Made by a program: the position numbers and the translations under genes. 64,000 nucleotides of DNA from contig NZ_ML775961.1 in the NCBI RefSeq assembly GCF_009769385.1, positions 410,681 to 474,680 on the forward strand. The letters run 5' to 3'. The notes under the pieces are model-generated. The model was not told the origin of the DNA. It made no database searches and worked only from the letters and a program-made list of their open reading frames with translations. Shown here in pieces: positions 24,806 to 32,992 of the stretch. Each line of letters starts with the position of its first letter. Position 1 is the stretch's first letter. This stretch comes from Saccharothrix deserti. Its GTDB lineage: Bacteria > Actinomycetota > Actinomycetes > Mycobacteriales > Pseudonocardiaceae.

Positions 24806-25582
24806 GTGACCGCGAACCACCCGTACCTGTCCGGACCGCACCCCCGGGCGTTCGCCCACCGGGGCTGGCACCTCGCCGAACTGGCGGGGATGGAGAACTC
24901 GCTGGCCGCGTTCCGCCGCGCCGCCCAGGAGGGGTTCCGGTACCTGGAGACCGACGTGCACGCCACCTCCGACGGTGTCGTCGTCGTGCACCACGACGAC
25001 GTGCTGGACCGCACCACCGACGGCACGGGCCCGGTCGCGACCCAGCCCTGGTCGGCGGTGCGGCGCGCGAACGTCGGCGGCCGGGAACCGATCACCCGCC
25101 TGGAGGACCTGCTCGAGGACCTGCCCGACGCGCTGGTCAACATCGACGTCAAGGCCGACTCGGCGGTCGTGCCGGTGCTGGACGTCCTGCGCCGCACGAA
25201 CGCGCTGCACCGCGTGTGCCTGGCGTCGTTCTCCGAGAAACGCCTGGCCCGACTGCGCCGCCTCGGCGGACCCGACCTGCTCACGTCGATGGGACCCCGG
25301 TCGGCGGGCGCGCTGTGGGCCGCGGGCCGGGTGCCGCTGGTCGGGCTGCCGGTGCGGGGCATGGTGGCGCAGGTGCCGGTCAACCAGGGCCGGCTCGTCG
25401 TGGTCGACGACCGGTTCGTGCGGGCCGCGCACCGCCGCGGCCTGGAGGTCCACGTGTGGACCATCGACGACGAGACCGCGATGCGCCGACTGCTCGACCT
25501 CGGCGTCGACGGCCTGGTCACCGACCGTCCCGACCGGCTGCGCGACGTGCTCATCGCCCGCGAGGCCTGGGCGGGCGGCTGA
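24806..25582 (+). CDS. Glycerophosphodiester phosphodiesterase
   Basis: 258-residue GDPD that hydrolyses glycerophosphodiesters to glycerol 3-phosphate and an alcohol. It has the catalytic HRG (AHRGWH, about residues 16-21), ENSLAAF, the metal-binding ETDVH, the second catalytic His in VVVHHDDVLDRTTDG, and late motifs VWTIDDE and DGLVTDRP. There is no signal peptide, so it is probably cytosolic. The GTG at 24806 is chosen because upstream codons overlap the divergent finger-protein start. Confidence 0.9.
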   Translation: MTANHPYLSGPHPRAFAHRGWHLAELAGMENSLAAFRRAAQEGFRYLETDVHATSDGVVVVHHDDVLDRTTDGTGPVATQPWSAVRRANVGGREPITRLEDLLEDLPDALVNIDVKADSAVVPVLDVLRRTNALHRVCLASFSEKRLARLRRLGGPDLLTSMGPRSAGALWAAGRVPLVGLPVRGMVAQVPVNQGRLVVVDDRFVRAAHRRGLEVHVWTIDDETAMRRLLDLGVDGLVTDRPDRLRDVLIAREAWAGG

Positions 25583-25682
25583 CCGCGGCGGACACCACCC
25601 GCGGACACCACCGGCGAACGGTTGGCAACAGGTTGGCGGTGATCACCACGAACGAGTGGCGGGCGTTATACAGTCCGCCCCC

Positions 25683-27080
25683 ATGAGCGTGGCCGACAGC
25701 ACCGCACCCGCCGTGGACCGCAAGCGGGAACAGCGCGGGTGGACCTGGTACGACTGGGCGAACTCGGTGTTCCCCACCTCCGTGGTCACCGTGTTCCTCT
25801 CCGGCTACCTCACGGCCGTGGCGAAGGAAGCGGCCATCGCCGACACCGCCCGCAACGGCCCGGACGCCTGCGCCGACGGGTCGCTGCGGCAGTGCGACAT
25901 CTCCCTGTTCGGCGCCTACTTCCCCGCCGGGTCCCTGTGGGGCTACCTGCTGTCCATCGCCACCGTCGTGCAGGTCGTCGTGCTGCCGGTCATGGGCGCC
26001 ATCGCCGACCGCACCCAGAACAAGCGCCGCATGCTCGGCGGCCTGGCGTTCACCGGCTCAGCCGCCACCATCGCCCTGGCCACCGTCGCCGGCGACAACT
26101 GGCACCTCGGCGTCGGCCTGTTCATCCTCGGCAACATCTGCTACGGCGCGTCCGTCGTCGTGTACTACGCGTTCCTGCCCGAGATCGCCGAACCCGACGA
26201 ACGCGACGCCGTCTCCTCCCGCGGCTGGGCGTTCGGCTACCTCGGCGGCGGCGTGGCGCTGGCGGTGCAGCTGGCCCTGTTCATCGGCCACGACGCCGTC
26301 GGGTTGAGCGAGGGCGCCGCGGTCCGGGTCGGGTTCGTGCTGTCGGGCCTGTGGTGGGCCGGGTTCACCCTCATCCCGCTCGCCCGGCTCAAGCGGCACC
26401 AGGCGCCCCACGGCACCGAGTCCGGCGCGTCGGTCGTCACCGCCGGGTTCGCCGAACTGCGCCAGACGATCAAGCAGGCCCGGCTGTTCCCGCTCACGCT
26501 GGCGTTCCTGGGCACCTACCTCATCTACACCGACGGCATCGCCACCGTCGCCAACGTCTCCGCCCAGTACGGCCGCGACGAGCTCAAACTCGACGAGACG
26601 GTGCTGATCACCACCATCCTGATCGTGCAGTTCGTCGCGTTCTTCGGCGGCATGCTGCACGGACGCCTCGCCAGGTCGTGGGGCGCCAAGCGCACCATCA
26701 TGGTCAGCCTGTGCGTGTGGATCGTGGTCATCGCCGCGGCGTTCTTCGTGCAGGCCGGGCAGCAGACCCAGTTCTACGCCCTCGCCGCCGGCATCGGCCT
26801 GGTGCTGGGCGGCACCAACGCGCTGTCGCGGTCGCTGTTCAGCCAGATGATCCCGCCCGGCCGCGAGGCCCAGTACTTCTCCCTCTACGAGGTCGGCGAG
26901 CGCTCCACCTCGTGGCTCGGGCCGCTGGTGTTCGCCGGCGTCGGGCAGGCCACCGGGTCGTTCCGGCTGGCGATCATCTCGCTGGTGGTCTTCTTCGTCG
27001 TCGGGTTCGTGCTGATGATCTTCGTGCCGGTCCGCAAGGCCATCGCCGCCTCCGGCAACCCGGTGCCCGCCAAGGTGTGA
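25683..27080 (+). CDS. MFS transporter, UMF1/Atg22-like
   Basis: 465-residue integral membrane protein with about 12 transmembrane helices. Its N-terminus (WTWYDWANSVFPTSVVTVFL) is diagnostic of the UMF1/Atg22-type MFS family; Atg22 exports amino acids from the yeast vacuole, and bacterial substrates are unknown. Characteristic loops GAIADRTQNKRRM (helices 2-3) and SRSLFSQMIPPGREAQYFSLYEVGER are present. TACAGT lies 8 bases before the ATG. It is convergent with the membrane-protein gene ending at 27084. Confidence 0.9.
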   Translation: MSVADSTAPAVDRKREQRGWTWYDWANSVFPTSVVTVFLSGYLTAVAKEAAIADTARNGPDACADGSLRQCDISLFGAYFPAGSLWGYLLSIATVVQVVVLPVMGAIADRTQNKRRMLGGLAFTGSAATIALATVAGDNWHLGVGLFILGNICYGASVVVYYAFLPEIAEPDERDAVSSRGWAFGYLGGGVALAVQLALFIGHDAVGLSEGAAVRVGFVLSGLWWAGFTLIPLARLKRHQAPHGTESGASVVTAGFAELRQTIKQARLFPLTLAFLGTYLIYTDGIATVANVSAQYGRDELKLDETVLITTILIVQFVAFFGGMLHGRLARSWGAKRTIMVSLCVWIVVIAAAFFVQAGQQTQFYALAAGIGLVLGGTNALSRSLFSQMIPPGREAQYFSLYEVGERSTSWLGPLVFAGVGQATGSFRLAIISLVVFFVVGFVLMIFVPVRKAIAASGNPVPAKV

Positions 27081-27083
27081 GTC

Positions 27084-27872
27084 CTACCGGCCGGTCGCCG
27101 TCGGGACGCGGGCCCTCCACGGCCGGAACGCGACCACGACGGCGGCGGCGATCAGCCACGCCACCAGCATCGTCACCATCGACAGCTCGAGCGTGGACAG
27201 CACCGACACCACGCCCGCCAGGAGCCCGACCGGCGCCGTCGCCCACCACCGCCGCGGCACCGGCGGGGCCTCCCGGTGGAACCCCAGCAGCACCGCCGCC
27301 GCGGTCGCCCACACCGGCAGCTGCCACAGCACCGTCAGCCACGGCAGGAACCCCAGCTCCAGCGCCGCCACCACCGGCACGAGACCCGCCACGCCCAGCA
27401 GCCCGGCGGCGACCCGGCCGACGGCGCGACGCCCCGACACCAGCGCCGCGAACGCCGCGAACGCCACCACCGTCAGCGGGTCGGACCACCAGCGCTGCTG
27501 CTCCCCGGGGGACCAGGCCGAGAAGGCCGGCGTGGTCGACAGGGCCGACAGCGCGGACACCGTCCACGACTGGGCACCCGCCACCAGCTGCGCGAGCAGA
27601 CCCGTCAACGCCGCCAACCGCACCACGGCCCCCGCCGGGCGGCGCGCGCCGAACCGCACCCGCACCGCCAACCCCAGCGTCGCGCCCGCCTCTCCCCAGC
27701 CGGGCCACCCGTACTCCAGGTCCAGCTCGTCGGTGCGGTCGGCGAGGAAGGTGTCCACCATCTCCTCCTCCCGCTCCCCCCGGTACCAGCCCGGCAGCAC
27801 CCGCAGCAGAGCCCGGTAGCGGCGCTCCAGGTTCGACCTCCCGGGGTTCGGGCTCACAGGGTTCGGGCTCAC
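27084..27872 (-). CDS. Integral membrane protein coupled to PadR
   Basis: 262-residue protein. A soluble N-terminus (RRYRALLRVLPGWYRGEREEEMVDTF) precedes about six hydrophobic segments from residue 65 on. The start resembles the region found in many actinomycete ABC-neighbour membrane proteins that are co-encoded with PadR regulators. The GTG overlaps the PadR stop (GTGA), so translation is coupled, and PadR presumably controls it. A repeated SPNP-SPNP stretch opens the protein. Function unknown. Confidence 0.8.
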   Translation of the reverse strand: MSPNPVSPNPGRSNLERRYRALLRVLPGWYRGEREEEMVDTFLADRTDELDLEYGWPGWGEAGATLGLAVRVRFGARRPAGAVVRLAALTGLLAQLVAGAQSWTVSALSALSTTPAFSAWSPGEQQRWWSDPLTVVAFAAFAALVSGRRAVGRVAAGLLGVAGLVPVVAALELGFLPWLTVLWQLPVWATAAAVLLGFHREAPPVPRRWWATAPVGLLAGVVSVLSTLELSMVTMLVAWLIAAAVVVAFRPWRARVPTATGR

Positions 27873-28183
27873 AGCGCCCCCCTCGCCCGCAGCACCGACG
27901 ACGCGGCGCGCACGTTCGCCGACAGCCGCGCCACCTCCGCCGACAACGCCCGCACCCCCGCGTCGGTCAACCGGTAGTAGCGCCGCAACCGGCCCTGGTG
28001 CACCTCCTCGCGCTCCCGCTCGGCCAGGCCCTCCGCGACCAGCCGGTCCAGCACCCCGTAGAGCGTGCCCACCCGCAGCACCATCCGCCCCTCCGACAAC
28101 CCCTCGACCGCACGCACGATCGCGTACCCGTGCAACGGCTCCTCCGCCAACGCGGTGAGCACCAGGAACGCCTGCTCCGACAT
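27869..28183 (-). CDS. PadR-family transcriptional regulator
   Basis: 104-residue PadR winged-helix protein. LTALAEEPLHGYAIVRAV (helix-turn-helix start), VGTLYGVLDRLVAEGL (recognition region) and the wing GRLRRYYRLTDAG are typical, followed by a dimerisation helix. PadR proteins repress nearby membrane or transport genes until a ligand is bound. The ATG at 28183 is selected; upstream in-frame codons run into the divergent Rrf2 gene. It heads a two-gene operon with the membrane protein. Confidence 0.9.
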   Translation of the reverse strand: MSEQAFLVLTALAEEPLHGYAIVRAVEGLSEGRMVLRVGTLYGVLDRLVAEGLAEREREEVHQGRLRRYYRLTDAGVRALSAEVARLSANVRAASSVLRARGAL

Positions 28184-28241
28184 ACCTCTCACACCGCAGG
28201 TTATATCGCGAAGCGGTACATCTCGGCAATAAATCTGGATA

Positions 28242-28253
28242 CTGGATGTCCAG
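28242..28253. promoter_or_regulatory. Inverted repeat in padR/rrf2 gap
   Basis: CTGGA-TG-TCCAG, upstream of the Rrf2-type gene. The surrounding 28200-28260 is AT-rich and must hold both divergent promoters. TAGGGT at 28262-28267 is a probable -10 for the leaderless rrf2 transcript. Confidence 0.5.
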
Positions 28254-28274
28254 GATCCGGCTAGGGTGGTGATC

Positions 28275-28724
28275 ATGAAGATGGCCGAGGGCGTCGAATG
28301 GGCCCTGCACTGCTGCCTCGACCTCGCCTGGGCGGGCGACACCCCCGTCCCCGCCGCCCGCCTCGCCGCACACCACGGCCTGCCCCCGGCCTACCTCACC
28401 AAACAACTCCAGGCCCTCGGCCGCGCCGGCATCGTCCGCTCCACCCCCGGCCCCCGCGGCGGCTACCTCCTCGACCGCCCCCCGCACGCCGTCACCCTCA
28501 TGGACGTCGTCACCGCCGTCGAAGGCCCCGACCCCGCGTTCCGCTGCACCGAGATCCGCCCCGACGGCCCCCACACCACCCGCTGCGCCATCGACACCGC
28601 CATGCACCGCGCCGAACTCGCCCGACGCCGCGAACTCGCCGCCCGCACCCTCGCCGACCTCGACGCCGACGTCCGCCGCGCCGACCCCGACGCCCCCGAC
28701 CACACCCGGGCCCGACTCACCTGA
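28275..28724 (+). CDS. Rrf2-family transcriptional regulator
   Basis: 149-residue Rrf2 protein: winged HTH (ARLAAHHGLPPAYLTKQLQAL, about 28-48), wing with STPGPRGGYLLDR, and a ligand region with Cys94 (FRCTEI) and Cys107 (TRCAID). Only two of the three cysteines of the IscR/NsrR Fe-S set are evident, so cluster binding is uncertain. The start is ATG 28275 (TAGGGT 7 bases upstream, leaderless). The RidA gene 36 bp downstream is a likely member of the same operon. Confidence 0.87.
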   Translation: MKMAEGVEWALHCCLDLAWAGDTPVPAARLAAHHGLPPAYLTKQLQALGRAGIVRSTPGPRGGYLLDRPPHAVTLMDVVTAVEGPDPAFRCTEIRPDGPHTTRCAIDTAMHRAELARRRELAARTLADLDADVRRADPDAPDHTRARLT

Positions 28725-28760
28725 ACACCGGGCACCCCCGACCAGGGAAGGACACCGACC

Positions 28761-29153
28761 GTGCCGCACACCCTCTCCAACCCCGACGACCTGCACGACC
28801 CCACCGGCTACGGCTACAGCCACCTCGCCGCCACCACCGGCGACCTCGTGTTCGTCGCCGGCCAGTACGGCTCCGACCACGACGGCCACGTCGTCTCCGA
28901 CGACTTCGCCGCCCAGGTCGACCGGGCCTTCGCCAACCTCGGCGTCGCCCTGCGCGCCGCCGGCCTCGACTACCGCCACGTCGCACGCCTGGGCACCTAC
29001 GTCGTCGACCACGACGCCGACCGGCTGACCGTGCTCCTGGACCGCATCACCCGCATCTGGGGCGACACGCCACCCGCCCAGACCCTCCTCGGCGTCGCCA
29101 CCCTCGCCCTGCCCGGCATGCTGTTCGAGGTCGACGCCGTCGCCGCCCGCTGA
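28761..29153 (+). CDS. RidA/YjgF-family protein
   Basis: 130-residue Rid-family protein with the typical trimeric chorismate-mutase-like fold. It shows GDLVFVAGQYG (strand-loop), VVSDDFAAQVDRAFANLGVA, and the C-terminal TLLGVATLALPGMLFEVDAVA. The Arg needed for imine hydrolysis in RidA proper (in an R-N-x-P context) is not seen at its usual place, so it may belong to an Rid1-7 subgroup lacking deaminase activity. The GTG start has GGGAAGGA upstream. Probably co-transcribed with rrf2. Confidence 0.83.
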   Translation: MPHTLSNPDDLHDPTGYGYSHLAATTGDLVFVAGQYGSDHDGHVVSDDFAAQVDRAFANLGVALRAAGLDYRHVARLGTYVVDHDADRLTVLLDRITRIWGDTPPAQTLLGVATLALPGMLFEVDAVAAR

Positions 29154-29350
29154 CCCGGCGCCCACCGGCGGCGCGCCACGGTTCGGTTCGGTGCGGTGCG
29201 GTCGTGCCGGCGGTACCGCACCGCCGTGGTCGACGCCGACGGCAGGACCGGGAACGCGACCACCCCGCGCACGGGTGTCCCCTCCGGTGGACCACCGCAC
29301 GGAGGAGGCACCGGCACCCGCACCCATATCGCCCATTAGGGTGGCCCGCC

Positions 29351-30085
29351 GTGGAACCGATCACTCCCGCCCAGGACCCGACCGACGCGCTGTCCTCCGT
29401 GCCCGCCTCCGGCGCCGGCCGCGGTCCGGCGCCCACCGGGCGACTCCGGTTCTTCTTCGGCCCCATGGACTGCGGCAAGTCCACCCTCGCCCTGCAGATC
29501 GACCACAACCAGGCCCGCCAGGGCCGCCGCGGGCTCCTGCTCGTCCGCCACGACCGCTCCGGCACGCCCACCATCTCCAGCCGCATGGGCCTGGCCCGCA
29601 ACGCCCTCGAAGTCCACGAGGACATGGACCTCTGCACCGTCGTGCGCGACCACTGGGCCCGCGGCGCCCGCGTCGACTACCTGATCGTCGACGAGGCCCA
29701 GTTCCTCTCCGCCGAGCAGGTCGACCAGCTCGCCGAACTCGCCGACGACGCCCATCTCGAGGTCTACTGCTTCGGTCTGGCCACCGACTTCCGCAGCACC
29801 CTGTTCCCCGGCTCCCAGCGCCTGTTCGAACTCGCCGACGAGCTCAACGCCATCCAGGTCGAGGTCCTCTGCTGGTGCGGCCGCCCCGGCCGGTTCAACG
29901 CCCGCGTCCACGACGGCGACGTCGTCCGCGCGGGCGACACCGTCCTCGTCGCCGACACGGTCCTCGTCGCCGACACCGCGCCGGACACCGTCGAAGTCCG
30001 CTACCAGGTGCTGTGCCGCACCCACTACCGCACCGGCGACCTCGGCCCCCACACCGTCAAGGGCCACCAGCTCAGCCTCACCTGA
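29351..30085 (+). CDS. tdk: Thymidine kinase (type II)
   Basis: 244-residue deoxynucleoside kinase that phosphorylates thymidine with ATP (salvage). Walker A FGPMDCGKST lies at residues 36-45, the Walker B/DEAQ box IVDEAQFL near 117, and the zinc lasso cysteines around CWCGRPG and LCRTHY. It carries an extra N-terminus of about 30 residues and a duplicated TVLVAD-TVLVAD stretch (29940-29975) in the lasso region. TAGGGT is 8 bases before the GTG start, suggesting a leaderless message. Confidence 0.9.
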   Translation: MEPITPAQDPTDALSSVPASGAGRGPAPTGRLRFFFGPMDCGKSTLALQIDHNQARQGRRGLLLVRHDRSGTPTISSRMGLARNALEVHEDMDLCTVVRDHWARGARVDYLIVDEAQFLSAEQVDQLAELADDAHLEVYCFGLATDFRSTLFPGSQRLFELADELNAIQVEVLCWCGRPGRFNARVHDGDVVRAGDTVLVADTVLVADTAPDTVEVRYQVLCRTHYRTGDLGPHTVKGHQLSLT

Positions 30086-30183
30086 CCCCGCACACCGACG
30101 CGCCACCGCCGCACCCGCGTGGACGACGCCCGCCCCGTCGTCCCACAATGGGCAAACCTTGTTGCCGGAACCGGGACGCGATC

Positions 30184-30804
30184 ATGAGCGACGCAGTGGG
30201 CCGAACGACCGACGACCCGACGGACGACCCGACGGACGACCCGACGGACGACGTGCTCGGCAAGGTCGGCGAACGACTCCGCCACATCCGCACCAGCCGG
30301 GGCGCGACCCTCGCCGACCTCGCCGCCGCCACCGGCATCTCCAAGAGCACCCTCTCGCGCCTGGAGTCCGGCCAACGCCGTCCCAGCCTCGAACTGCTCC
30401 TGCCCATCGCCCGCGCCCACCGCGTCCCCCTGGACGAGCTGGTCGGCGCACCGCCCGTCGGCGACCCCCGTGTCCGCCCGGTGCCCATCCGCCGCCACGG
30501 CATGACGATCCTGCCGCTCACCCAGCAGCCCGGCGGCCTGCAGGCCTACAAGATGATCATCGCGTCGCGCGGCGAGCCCGATCCGCGGACCCACACCGGC
30601 TACGAGTGGCTCTACGTCCTGTCCGGGCGGCTGCGCCTGATCCTCGCCGACCACGACGTCGTCCTGGGCCCCGGTGAGGCCGCCGAGTTCGACACCCGCC
30701 TGCCCCACTGGTTCGGCCCGGCCGGCGACGACCCGGTGGAGATCCTCAGCCTCTTCGGCAAGCAGGGCGAGCAGATCCACATGCGCACCCGCCGCAAGAC
30801 CTGA
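30184..30804 (+). CDS. XRE HTH + cupin regulator
   Basis: 206-residue regulator with an N-terminal XRE HTH (about 26-82: LADLAAATGISKSTLSRLESG) and a C-terminal cupin (about 130-200: THTGYEWLYVLSGRLRLIL, GEAAEFDTRLPHWFG). Such proteins sense small ligands through the cupin. The region before the HTH holds a fourfold TDDP-type repeat coded by 12-bp units at 30208-30252. The inverted repeat GGCAA-N6-TTGCC (30151-30166) upstream of the ATG is a possible autoregulatory site. Confidence 0.88.
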   Translation: MSDAVGRTTDDPTDDPTDDPTDDVLGKVGERLRHIRTSRGATLADLAAATGISKSTLSRLESGQRRPSLELLLPIARAHRVPLDELVGAPPVGDPRVRPVPIRRHGMTILPLTQQPGGLQAYKMIIASRGEPDPRTHTGYEWLYVLSGRLRLILADHDVVLGPGEAAEFDTRLPHWFGPAGDDPVEILSLFGKQGEQIHMRTRRKT

Positions 30805-30831
30805 TCCCGTCCGACCCGCCACACTGTGCCC

Positions 30832-31314
30832 ATGACAGGCATGCCCAGGGCAGGCAGGCGCAGCGCCGGGATCCTGCTCCACCGCGTGGTCGACGGCGAA
30901 CCCCAGGTCCTCCTCGGCCACATGGGCGGCCCGTTCTGGGCCCGCAAGGACGACGGCGCGTGGTCCATCCCCAAAGGCGAACCCGACGGCGACGAGGACC
31001 CCGTGGCCACGGCGCGGCGCGAGTTCACCGAGGAGCTCGGCCTGCCCGTGCCCGACGGCGACCTCGTGCCCCTCGGCGAGGTCCGCCAGTCCGGCGGCAA
31101 GGTCGTCCAGGCCTGGGCGCTGGCCGGCGATCTCGACCCCGATCAGGTGGTTCCGGGCACGTTCACCCTCGAATGGCCACGCGGCTCCGGCCGGTTCCGG
31201 GAGTATCCCGAGGTCGACCGCGTCGCCTGGTTTCCCCTGGTCGAAGCGCGGTTGAAAGTGGTGAAAGCCCAACGGGAACTGCTCGACAGACTGACCGAGA
31301 AGGTTGCTTTTTAG
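30832..31314 (+). CDS. NUDIX hydrolase
   Basis: 160-residue NUDIX pyrophosphohydrolase. The Nudix box is complete: GEPDGDEDPVATARREFTEELGL (residues about 46-68; the REFTEE core supplies the metal ligands). The N-terminal region RRSAGILLHRVVDGEPQVLLGHMGGPFW is typical of the group that includes diadenosine-polyphosphate hydrolases and MutT-like enzymes. A GTG at 30826 is an alternative start. The gene ends in TTTTTAG, which is also the start of the 26-bp repeated element. Confidence 0.87.
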   Translation: MTGMPRAGRRSAGILLHRVVDGEPQVLLGHMGGPFWARKDDGAWSIPKGEPDGDEDPVATARREFTEELGLPVPDGDLVPLGEVRQSGGKVVQAWALAGDLDPDQVVPGTFTLEWPRGSGRFREYPEVDRVAWFPLVEARLKVVKAQRELLDRLTEKVAF

Positions 31315-31334
31315 GCAGCACTGAGATCATCGAG
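31309..31334 (+). repeat. 26-bp element, copy A
   Basis: TTTTAGGCAGCAC then TGAGATCATCGAG. It matches copies B (54575) and C (56674) at 20 and 19 of 26 positions. It overlaps the stop codon of the NUDIX gene and precedes the long leader of rbpA. Role unknown; promoter-like placement upstream of + strand genes in all three cases. Confidence 0.6.
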
Positions 31335-31789
31335 TACATAAAGCATCCGACTGGACGTTTGGGTGCGGTCCGGACGGGTGATTTCATCCTCATGCCCGCC
31401 ACCGAACACAACCGTGCCGCCACCGAGCGTGGCGGCCGGGTCGAAAACCCTCGAAATGACTTTGCGTGACCGAAACCATGACGGACGTCACTGCCGCTGC
31501 GTTAAACCCGCCGTAACGTCGCCCTACGTGGTCGGTCTAAGCTGTCGCAGCCGCACGACTTCTCCCGGGACTGCTCCATTCGTGTGATGGTGTAGCCCGG
31601 TAGCTTGATAACGCGTCACGAACCGGCCGCGATTGCATCCCTTAGGAGGAAGCCTTCGTTGACGGGTGAAAGACGTCACTGTGGGCGACGATGACCGTGA
31701 AGCCGGGAACGAACGGAGCAGTCCGATCGTTGCACTCGGTGAGCAACAAGCCTGGGCCCCGGCCCTGAGCCGAGCGAAAGGACACCGCC
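31315..31789 (+). other. 475-bp leader region of rbpA
   Basis: No established gene. It contains the 26-bp element (copy A), a consensus Shine-Dalgarno TTAGGAGGAAG (31642-31652) followed by a possible 11-codon ORF from TTG 31660, and an overlapping 25-codon ORF from ATG 31690 (MTVKPGTNGAVRS...). It also has a SigR-like promoter (31706-31731) and a small stem GTTGC/GCAAC (31729-31747). The region is AT-richer than the genes around it. Leader peptides or a small RNA are possible but unproven. Confidence 0.5.
31706..31731 (+). promoter_or_regulatory. SigR-like promoter (GGAAC-N18-GTT) of rbpA
   Basis: GGAAC at 31706-31710 and GTT at 31729-31731 are separated by exactly 18 bases, matching the GGAAT-N18-GTT pattern of the thiol-stress sigma factor SigR. 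In Streptomyces coelicolor rbpA is an established SigR target, which supports this assignment. The distance to the ATG is about 58 bp. Confidence 0.55.
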
Positions 31790-32134
31790 ATGGCCGACCG
31801 CGTTCTACGGGGTAGCCGGCTCGGAGCAGTCAGCTACGAGACCGACCGCAATCACGACCTCGCCCCGCGCCGGTCGGTGCGGTACGCCTGCCCCAAGGGC
31901 CACGACTTCGAGGTCCCGTTCTCCGACGACGCCGAGATCCCCCACACCTGGGAGTGCCGCCTCCACGGCCAGGTGTCGAAGATCATCGACGGCGCCGTGC
32001 CCGAGGAGAAGAAGATCAAGCCGCCGCGCACGCACTGGGACATGCTCCTGGAGCGGCGCACGATCCCGGAGCTCGAAGAGCTGCTGGACGAGCGGTTGGA
32101 AGAGCTGAAGGGGCGGCGCACCCGCACCGCCTGA
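31790..32134 (+). CDS. rbpA: RNA polymerase-binding protein RbpA
   Basis: 114-residue actinobacterial transcription activator that binds the principal sigma factor and stabilises open complexes. It begins MADRVLRGSRLGAVSYE; the RbpA core domain with CPKGHDFEVPF and WECRLHG follows, and the C-terminal sigma-interaction domain includes TIPELEELLDERLEEL. The ATG follows GAAAGGA. A very strong bidirectional terminator separates it from ppm1. The rbpA-ppm1 neighbourhood is the same as in Mycobacterium tuberculosis (Rv2050-Rv2051c). Confidence 0.97.
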   Translation: MADRVLRGSRLGAVSYETDRNHDLAPRRSVRYACPKGHDFEVPFSDDAEIPHTWECRLHGQVSKIIDGAVPEEKKIKPPRTHWDMLLERRTIPELEELLDERLEELKGRRTRTA

Positions 32135-32142
32135 CCGTTGTG

Positions 32143-32191
32143 ACATGCGTGAGGGCCCGCCGGAACAGTTCCGGCGGGCCCTCACGCATGT
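32143..32191. terminator. Bidirectional terminator between rbpA and ppm1
   Basis: Arms ACATGCGTGAGGGCCC... (32143-32166) and their exact complement (32168-32191), 24 bp each around a single central A. It starts 9 bp after the rbpA stop and ends 10 bp before the ppm1 stop, so it serves both convergent transcripts. No U-tract. Confidence 0.93.
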
Positions 32192-32200
32192 GTGCCGCGG

Positions 32201-32992
32201 TCAGCGGTTGCTGGGCGTCTTCGCCTTCGGGGCGAACAGGTCGCGCAACTGGGTCGCGCGTCGCCGCACGCCCCACTTCGTGACCCGCCACAGCGCTTCG
32301 CGCACGATGTTGCTGCTCATCTTCGACTCGCCGATCTCACGCTCCGTGAACGTGATCGGCACCTCCACGACGCGGTAGCCGAGTTCGATGGTGCGCCACG
32401 CCAGGTCGATCTGGAAGCAGTAGCCCTGCGACGCGACCGTGTCCAGCTTGAGCCGCTCCAGCACCTCGGCGCGGAACGCGCGGAACCCGCCGGTGATGTC
32501 CTTGACCTTCGCGCCGAGCGCGACCTGCGAGTACACGTTCCCGCCGCGGGAGATCAACTCCCGGTACTTCGGCCAGTTCACCGTGCTGCCGCCGGGCACG
32601 TACCGCGAGCCCAGCACCAGGTCCGCGTCGCGCAGCGCGTCGAGCAGGCGCGGCAGGTCCTCGGGGGCGTGGGAGCCGTCCGCGTCCATCTCCACGACCA
32701 CCGCGTACCCGCGCTCCAGCGCCCACCGGAAGCCCGCCACGTAGGCCGCGCCCAGTCCCGCCTTCTCCGTGCGGTGCAGCACGTGGACCCGGTCGTCCGC
32801 GGCGGCCATCTCGTCGGCGAGCCGTCCCGTCCCGTCCGGGCTGCCGTCGTCGACCACGAGGGCGTGCACCTTCGGCAGCGCCGTGTGCAGCCGCTTCACG
32901 ATCTTCCCGATGTTGTCCCGCTCGTTGTAGGTCGGGATCACCACCAGCACCGGCCCGAGCTCGCGGTCAGGCTGCGCCTGCTGGTCCGCCAT
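32201..32992 (-). CDS. ppm1: Polyprenol-phosphate mannosyltransferase
   Basis: 263-residue GT2 enzyme transferring mannose from GDP-mannose to polyprenyl phosphate on the cytoplasmic face, feeding lipoglycan and protein mannosylation. [22 protein letters not shown] and the metal-binding [11 protein letters not shown] are clear; [13 protein letters not shown] and [13 protein letters not shown] are typical of DPM synthases. The ATG 32992 has GAGGAGGAA upstream and lies inside the end of lnt (26-bp overlap). In mycobacteria the two functions are fused in one Ppm1 polypeptide. Confidence 0.94.
   Translation of the reverse strand: MADQQAQPDRELGPVLVVIPTYNERDNIGKIVKRLHTALPKVHALVVDDGSPDGTGRLADEMAAADDRVHVLHRTEKAGLGAAYVAGFRWALERGYAVVVEMDADGSHAPEDLPRLLDALRDADLVLGSRYVPGGSTVNWPKYRELISRGGNVYSQVALGAKVKDITGGFRAFRAEVLERLKLDTVASQGYCFQIDLAWRTIELGYRVVEVPITFTEREIGESKMSSNIVREALWRVTKWGVRRRATQLRDLFAPKAKTPSNR

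Noticed and set aside
31363..31587. 74-codon ORF in the rbpA leader
   Set aside because: No ribosome site, no recognisable domain and overlapping better candidates; likely chance.
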